From: Planctomycetota bacterium
GTDB lineage: Bacteria; Planctomycetota; Planctomycetia; Gemmatales; Gemmataceae
Assembly: GCA_021781415.1 (NCBI GenBank)
Contig: JAJXWW010000109.1
Coordinates: 1-40,246 of the forward strand
Length of the DNA: 40,246 bases
Direction: 5' to 3'
The notes beneath the pieces were generated by a model. That model ran no database searches and was not told where the DNA came from. It saw only the letters and a list, made by a program, of their open reading frames with translations. Below, piece after piece: positions 34,541 to 40,246 of the stretch (its first letter is position 1; every line of letters starts with the position of its first letter). The translations under genes and the position numbers were made by a program.

Positions 34541-37500
34541 ATGCCATACGCTAATCTCAAGGTAGTCGGGGCATTTCCACACGAAGGAGACGGTAAGCCG
34601 CGTATGTTAGACTTGCAAGCGGAACAGCACGATCGAGGGCAATCCTGTGCCGATTTGTACGAGGCGGTGTTGCAATTGAAACGCCGCCACGATTTACACC
34701 CCTGCGCGGTGCAGCCGCGCGACGGCTTGTCCCTGCGCCGCGACAGCGAGCGCGAAACCGTGCAAGATCTCGTCAAACGCTTCCGCGATCTGCCCGTGGA
34801 ACAACAGCGGCGCTTGCCGGCATTGCTCAACAGCTTGGCCCAACTCGAAGTCGTCGTCGGCGATCTCGAGGCCAGCCAGCGCGACTTTCAAGAAGCGGCC
34901 CGGTTGGTCGTCGATCCCCTGTCCCAAGCCGAAGCGCAGCACAACGTCTATCGCGCCGCTCTGGAACGGCGCGATTGGAACGCCGCCTTGGCCGCTCTGC
35001 GCCGCGCCGTCGCCTTGGACAGCGCTCACTTCGAACCGTTCCCGTTTTCGCGCTATGAACCCGAACGCATTCTCGGCGCGGGCGGCTTCGGTGTCTCGTT
35101 TCTGTGCCGTCGGCGCGACAACCGGCGGGAAGTCGTCGTCAAGGCGCTGCGAACCGACAGCCTGGAGCGCGAGCCTGCGGTACTGTTTGTCGAGATGTCG
35201 TCCTTACGGGATCTCGATAATCCGATTTTTGTCTGCCTTCACGAGTGCGCCTATGCAGGCGGCGAGACATCCCGGCCCTATTTGGTGCTGGATTACGTTC
35301 CGGGCCAGACGTTGACCGAGACCGTTGCGAAGAATGGGGCGCTCTCTCCGGAAGACTGGTTTACCGTCGCTTGGCCGTTGGCTCGGGCGCTGCAAGCGCT
35401 CCACGGTCGCGGCATTTTGCATCGCAGCCTGCGCCCGTCGGCGCTGTTGATCGATCCCCCGGAAAAGATCGGGCGCGCGGAGTCCGATTCGCCCCAAGTG
35501 TCCGCGCCGAAACCAGGCTGGCGCGTCGCGTTGTTGGACGCGGGGCTATCGCTGAAGCGTGCCTTGATCCATGCCTGCGCCAGTAATCCGGAGACGGCGA
35601 CGCGGACGGCGTTGGGACGTGCCGTGGCGCGGACCATCGCGTTCGCTCCGGTCGAAGTCGTGGGCAGACCCAAAGGGCAAGTGTGGGTAGGCCCCCACTC
35701 CGACATCTACAGTTTTGGTAAACTCTGTTCCTTCGCACTCACCGGACGAACCAACCCCGACGGAGGCGATCTCCTGTTGGTTCCCGAAGGTTGGCGACAA
35801 CTGATCGCCCGTTGCGCGGCATGGAACATGGGAGATCGTCCGGCCCATTTTGGCGAGGTTCTCGAAAGTCTCTCGCAATTGCCGGGAGCCGACGAAGCGA
35901 TTGGCCGCATCGAACGCGATCTGTACGAACGCGACGTTGCCGAGCGAAGTGCCGCGCTCCAGAACGATCCCCACGATGTCTCCTTGCTCGTCCGGCGCGG
36001 CAACGCCCACGCGCGACAGGGCGAATTGGAGAAAGCGATCGCCGACTACAGCCAGGCTCTCGCACTTCAGCCCGGCGATGCCGCGCTCTATCGCCGCCGC
36101 GCTCTGGCCCACACGCGCAACCGCGCTTTGGATGCCGCCATTGCCGACTATACGGAAGCTTTACGTCTGGAACCACGCAGCGTCGAATCGCACGCCAATC
36201 GCGCTCTGGCATATGCGCAAAAGGACGACCACGAACGCGCGCTCGCCGATTTCCACGAGGCGCTGCGCGTGCAGCCGCGCGATCCGATGCTGTTGTTCAA
36301 TCGCGGGAATGCCTATTTCGGCAAAGGCGACTTTGCCCTGGCACTCGCCGATTACGCCGAGGTTGTACGGCTCGACCCGCGCAATTTATGGGCGCACGCC
36401 AATCGAGGCAAACTCCATGCCTTGCTCGGCGAACATGCCCGCGCCATCGCCGACTTCACGCGCATCCTTCAACTCGATCCCAATAATGTTCGCGCCCTGT
36501 GCGATCGCGCCGCCGCCCACCAGGCTCTCAATCAATTCACCCAAGCTCTGGCCGACTACAGCGCCGCGCTGAATCTCGAACCGAGCGCCGAACTGTATAA
36601 CGAGCGCGGACTGGCGCACGTGGCCGCCAACGATCTGGACGCCGCATCTGCCGATTTTGGCGAAGCCGTCGCTTTGAGGCCGGAGGTCGGTGGTTCGTAT
36701 CTGTTGCGAGGCAACGCCCATGCCGACAAGGGGGACTTCGAGAAAGCGCTTCCCGACTTCGACGAGGCCATTCGTCTCGATCCCGAATACGCTCCCGGAT
36801 GGTTCCAGCGCGGCAATCTCCACGCACGACGGGGCGAGAAGGAGGCCGCACTCGCCGATTATTCCCGCGCGTTGGAACTCGATCCTGAGTTCGCCCCCGC
36901 CTATTTTCAGCGCGGCAATCTTCACGCCGAGCGCGGTGAATGGGATGCAGCCCTCGCGGACTACGACCGCGCGCTCCAACAATCTCAAGAAGACGCCGCT
37001 TCCCTCACCAACCGAGGCAACGTCTACCATCAGATGGGCGATCACGAGCGCGCTCTTGCCGACTACAGCGCGGCCTTGCAACTCGATCCCGCGGACGTGT
37101 TGACGTTGTGCAATCGCGCCAACACTTACGCGCGGCTGAGCGATTACGAACGCGCACTCGCCGACTATACGGAAGCGATCCGATACGACCCCGCCAACGC
37201 CCGCGCCCTCAACAGTCGCGGCAATGTCCACGCCGAACGAGGCGACACCTCTGCCGCGCTGGCCGATTACACGCAAGCCATCAAAGTCGATCCCAAATTC
37301 TCGCGAGCGTATCACAATCGAGGCAACCTGTTCGTCGGTAGCGGCCAGATCGCCGAGGCCGTCGCCGACTTCGACGAGGCAATCCGTCTGGAGCCAGACT
37401 ACGCGCCGGCCTACTACAATCGAGGCAACGCCCATGCCGACAGCGGCCAGTGGGATGCTGCCATCGCCGACTTCACCGAAGCGCTGCGACTTCATCCCCA

Positions 37501-38131
37501 GCACCCCGGCTCTCTGAACAATCGAGGCAACGCCCATCGGCGCAAAGGCGATCTCGACGCGGCGCTCGCCGATTTCACCGCCGCGCATGCCGCCGCTCCC
37601 CACGTCGTGCTGCCGCTCTACAATCGTGCTGGCCTAAACGTTGAGCGCGGCGACCACGCCGCAGCACTGAACGATTACAACGAAGCATTACGACTGGAAC
37701 CCAGCGATGTCGTTCTCTACCACAATCGCGGACGCATCCACGCGGCGATGGGGCATTATCGAGAGGCTATCGCGGACAATCTGGAGGCCCACCGTCTCCG
37801 TCCCGACGACGCGCGCACCTGCAACAATCTGGCATGGCTATGGTCGACCGCCACGCCCCCTGAGCTGCGCGATCCACTTCGTGCCATCGAGTTCGCGCGC
37901 CGCGCGTGCGAACTGACTCAGGGACAAGACGCCGGATGCCTCGATACGTTGGCCGCCGCCTTCGCCGCCGCCGGTCAGTTCTCCGAAGCCGTCGTACAAC
38001 AACGCCTCGCTCTCGAACGCGCGAACGAAGACGAGAAAGAGGAGTTTCGTTCCCGATTGGAGGCATATGAGAAGGATCACACAGCGCGAAGCACCGACAC
38101 GGCCAATCCTGAAGGCCCTGCGAATCCATAA
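34541..38131 (+). CDS. Kinase-like (probably catalytically inactive) protein with about 18 TPRs
   Basis: About 1196 residues. A helical N-terminal region (about 20-165) leads into a kinase-like domain from 170 to 440. It keeps the glycine loop GAGGFGVS (179-186), the VVVKAL lysine (201) and late motifs such as GPHSDIYSFGKLC, but the catalytic loop reads HRSLRPSALL: the HRD aspartate is Ser 296 and the conserved Asn is Ala. DFG is replaced by DAG (333-335). The second half has at least 18 consecutive 34-residue TPRs with the phrase ALADYxxAL, followed by two degenerate repeats and a charged tail. The start is uncertain: ATG at 34541 has no clear ribosome site, 34493 and 34604 are alternatives. 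It probably serves as a scaffold that binds proteins; no membrane helix is visible. It is divergent from the DUF1553 gene. Confidence 0.88.
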   Translation: MPYANLKVVGAFPHEGDGKPRMLDLQAEQHDRGQSCADLYEAVLQLKRRHDLHPCAVQPRDGLSLRRDSERETVQDLVKRFRDLPVEQQRRLPALLNSLAQLEVVVGDLEASQRDFQEAARLVVDPLSQAEAQHNVYRAALERRDWNAALAALRRAVALDSAHFEPFPFSRYEPERILGAGGFGVSFLCRRRDNRREVVVKALRTDSLEREPAVLFVEMSSLRDLDNPIFVCLHECAYAGGETSRPYLVLDYVPGQTLTETVAKNGALSPEDWFTVAWPLARALQALHGRGILHRSLRPSALLIDPPEKIGRAESDSPQVSAPKPGWRVALLDAGLSLKRALIHACASNPETATRTALGRAVARTIAFAPVEVVGRPKGQVWVGPHSDIYSFGKLCSFALTGRTNPDGGDLLLVPEGWRQLIARCAAWNMGDRPAHFGEVLESLSQLPGADEAIGRIERDLYERDVAERSAALQNDPHDVSLLVRRGNAHARQGELEKAIADYSQALALQPGDAALYRRRALAHTRNRALDAAIADYTEALRLEPRSVESHANRALAYAQKDDHERALADFHEALRVQPRDPMLLFNRGNAYFGKGDFALALADYAEVVRLDPRNLWAHANRGKLHALLGEHARAIADFTRILQLDPNNVRALCDRAAAHQALNQFTQALADYSAALNLEPSAELYNERGLAHVAANDLDAASADFGEAVALRPEVGGSYLLRGNAHADKGDFEKALPDFDEAIRLDPEYAPGWFQRGNLHARRGEKEAALADYSRALELDPEFAPAYFQRGNLHAERGEWDAALADYDRALQQSQEDAASLTNRGNVYHQMGDHERALADYSAALQLDPADVLTLCNRANTYARLSDYERALADYTEAIRYDPANARALNSRGNVHAERGDTSAALADYTQAIKVDPKFSRAYHNRGNLFVGSGQIAEAVADFDEAIRLEPDYAPAYYNRGNAHADSGQWDAAIADFTEALRLHPQHPGSLNNRGNAHRRKGDLDAALADFTAAHAAAPHVVLPLYNRAGLNVERGDHAAALNDYNEALRLEPSDVVLYHNRGRIHAAMGHYREAIADNLEAHRLRPDDARTCNNLAWLWSTATPPELRDPLRAIEFARRACELTQGQDAGCLDTLAAAFAAAGQFSEAVVQQRLALERANEDEKEEFRSRLEAYEKDHTARSTDTANPEGPANP

Positions 38132-38498
38132 GAGGGCAAAGAGGAATGCAACGCCGCAGCGTTCCGAGGAAACTCGAAGGTTCCATCAGATCAAAATCGT
38201 CGCTACAATTCCAGGTGCCGTGGGATATCAGTTCATTTTTCTGCCCAATCGTATTCCGCGACCGTCTTCTTTTCCCTCACTTCGGTCGTATTTGGCGGAA
38301 AATCCCGTTCTCAAAAGTTGCAAGTATAAGACGCCTGCACCAGCGTCTGACTTTGGCCATTCGTCTCCGTCGCCCCAATCAGCTCGCTGGCCGCGTCGTA
38401 GCTGTACGTCCACGTCAACCCCGCATCGGCTCCCCCCGCCACCCCCGTCTTGCCGATCGGATTGCTGGTGAGAAGACCCTATCCGAGGCGAATTTCGA
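38132..38498. other. Intergenic region with RHS/YD-repeat gene remnant
   Basis: This 367-base gap holds the RHS remnant on the minus strand (38311-38478). The first 180 bases carry no feature that I recognise. Confidence 0.5.
38311..38478 (-). pseudogene. Remnant of an RHS/YD-repeat protein gene
   Basis: Read on the minus strand this frame encodes 55 residues containing a YD-repeat phrase: LTWTYSYDAASELIGATETN, then SQTLVQASYTCNF, before a TGA stop at 38313-38311. A TAG stop lies directly upstream (38481-38479), so there is no start codon and no room for a full protein. The phrase matches RHS-repeat proteins, which are normally over a thousand residues and often carried as several copies. 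It is probably the relic of a deleted or recombined rhs gene. Confidence 0.7.
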
Positions 38499-39380
38499 TC
38501 AATCTCCGCCGACTGGCCGTTGACCCCACAGGAGAGGCATGGTCGGGGGTTTGCGATGGCGATCGCGGCGGGCGTCCTTGGGCCGATCTTTCCACCAGGT
38601 CACGAAGCGAACCAGCTGCTTGACGGCCTCTTCGTAGGCGCGACGCCCCTTCTCCGTCGTGGCCAACTCGGCTTCACCGAGTACGCCCGTGTCCGAATAG
38701 CTGCTGGTCCACGAGATAACCGTTGCCGGCCCGGCCGCGAAGAGATCGACCCAGTTAAACGGACTATTCTCTTCATTGAATCGAATAACTCCGTTTTTAA
38801 TGAGATCGCGGCGAACGTTGTCGCCGTCGAGATACAGATACAACGACGTTTCCAACTCGCAGGCATGGGCGCAGCCGCCGGGAAACTTGCTCTCGCGCCA
38901 ACTCGGCAGAAAGTTCTTATCCACCGTCAGAAGATTCCACCAGGCGGCCAAGATGCACTCGGCATCGGTCTCCAGATTGCCGCGGCGAGCCACCAGATCG
39001 AGGTTGGGCATGTTGGAACCGTGGCCGTTGAGCAGCAGGATTTTTTTGAAGCCGTGATAGGCCAACGATTTCACGATGTCGAGAACGTGGTGCATGAAAT
39101 GTTCAAAATCGTTGTTGATGGTTCCGGGAAAGTCCATCACGTGGCCTGTGTAGCCGTAGCATACCGTGGGCAGCACCAGCATTTTCTCCGGCACGGATCG
39201 CCCCGCTCCGCGCGCGATCTCGGTGGGGCAGATGATGTCCACGTCGAGCGGTAGATGCGGCCCATGCTGCTCGACTGCGCCGCAGGGCACGATGCAGACT
39301 TTGCCCAGATCGACGGCGTCGTTGATCTCCGGCCAGGTGAGTTTTTCGTAACGATATTCGACTGCGGCTCGGCTGCTCAT
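38499..39380 (-). CDS. Creatininase-family amidohydrolase
   Basis: A 293-residue metal-dependent amidohydrolase of the creatininase/formamide-hydrolase family, cytoplasmic. Metal-site motifs are EQHGPHLPLDVD (37-48), LLLNGHGSNMPN in the middle and HACELETSLYL later, which supply the expected Glu, His and Asp ligands. The length is a little above the usual 240-260 because of a basic, lysine/arginine-rich tail (KDRPKDARRDRHRKP). AGAGGA lies seven bases ahead of the ATG at 39380. The natural substrate cannot be read from sequence; creatinine is only one option, and members also act in cofactor and riboflavin-like pathways. Confidence 0.88.
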   Translation of the reverse strand: MSSRAAVEYRYEKLTWPEINDAVDLGKVCIVPCGAVEQHGPHLPLDVDIICPTEIARGAGRSVPEKMLVLPTVCYGYTGHVMDFPGTINNDFEHFMHHVLDIVKSLAYHGFKKILLLNGHGSNMPNLDLVARRGNLETDAECILAAWWNLLTVDKNFLPSWRESKFPGGCAHACELETSLYLYLDGDNVRRDLIKNGVIRFNEENSPFNWVDLFAAGPATVISWTSSYSDTGVLGEAELATTEKGRRAYEEAVKQLVRFVTWWKDRPKDARRDRHRKPPTMPLLWGQRPVGGD

Positions 39381-39707
39381 GGAAGAATCCTCTCTTGCAT
39401 AAAGAAAGCTGTGGATCGATGGCTCGGGAAAACCGAAGGCATTCGACAGTACGGCACGCTACTCTGGGATCTTTCCCTCCCCCCTGTACACAGGAGAGAG
39501 GAGAGAAGCGGCTGCTCCACTCGCCTGAGAATGGGGTTCGTTCTTTGTATTTTCTCTGCTTTCGGCGGGAAGACGCTTGGACTGGCGCTTCACCCTGCCA
39601 GTATCCTCCCGCTTCTGTAGGATACTCGGTGGATTCGACTCACTTATGTTGTATGTCCTCGACATCCCGTCGCTGGATAATAGTGGATTTACGAGAAGAG
39701 GCTGCGG
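39381..39707. other. Divergent intergenic region between creatininase and ppa
   Basis: These 327 bases should contain promoters for both genes. I see the AGAGGA site for the creatininase gene near the left edge, a degenerate TGTAC-centred palindrome (39475-39500) and an AGAGG site ahead of ppa (39697-39701). No small gene or clear promoter pair was found. Confidence 0.45.
39475..39500. repeat. Possible degenerate TGTAC-centred dispersed repeat
   Basis: CCTCCCCCCTGT and ACAGGAGAGAGG face each other across the dinucleotide AC, with a perfect five-pair core (CCTGT/ACAGG) and a mostly pyrimidine/purine outer stem. It shares its layout with the elements at 23186 and 26286. Confidence 0.4.

Positions 39708-40246
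<539 letters not shown>

Noticed and set aside
36386..37603. 405-codon open frame on the minus strand
   Set aside because: It is the antisense of the TPR array and its repeats mirror the TPR periodicity.

Overview
The window looks like part of a chromosome from a planctomycete, most likely in the Gemmata group (Gemmataceae). This rests on the gene families present: a DUF1501/DUF1553-cytochrome pair, a PVC-type dehydrogenase/HEAT/CxxCH haem protein, an ECF sigma factor with a membrane-anchored C-terminal extension next to a secreted WD40 protein, Ser/Thr kinases with long appendages, and GC-rich DNA with dispersed palindromes. No rRNA, tRNA, integrase or transposase gene was seen. The last gene (pyrophosphatase) runs off the right edge.

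Layout. 38-3243 (minus): an APC-type permease followed by a PLP-dependent threonine/serine dehydratase. 3582-8211: a secreted WD40 protein (minus) divergent from an ECF sigma factor whose C-terminal half is anchored in the membrane. 8386-11355 (plus): a secreted haem-binding dehydrogenase-like protein, followed directly by a 30-bp tandem repeat array closed by 32-bp inverted arms. 11765-12526 (minus): 6-phosphogluconolactonase. 12727-18268 (plus): a large membrane VWA protein, a MoxR AAA+ ATPase and a DUF58 protein. 18275-24162: a partial Tad/Flp pilus locus, with two TadE-like pseudopilins (minus) divergent from cpaE/tadZ, tadA, tadB and tadC (plus). 24272-26284 (plus): a membrane Ser/Thr kinase. 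26460-29822 (plus): an isoleucyl-tRNA synthetase with a rearranged signature motif. 29927-34367 (minus): DUF1553 cytochrome protein then DUF1501 protein. 34541-38131 (plus): a kinase-like domain lacking its catalytic residues, fused to at least 18 TPRs. 38311-38478 (minus): a remnant of an RHS/YD-repeat gene. 38499-39380 (minus): creatininase-family amidohydrolase. 39708-end (plus): inorganic pyrophosphatase.

How the genes work together. tadZ-A-B-C supply the localisation factor, motor and inner-membrane platform of a Tad pilus, and the TadE-like proteins are candidate minor subunits; the major pilin, prepilin peptidase and secretin must be elsewhere. MoxR, DUF58 and VWA genes commonly act together as a chaperone/metal-site module. 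The DUF1553 and DUF1501 genes are a standard planctomycete pair of exported proteins. The most notable observations are the IleRS GVHH motif, the pseudokinase-TPR fusion, the sigma factor-STN-like fusion, the array that appears to have grown out of a dispersed palindrome, and a pair of 24-26 bp hairpins that share their ends and loop but differ in stem sequence with base pairing kept.
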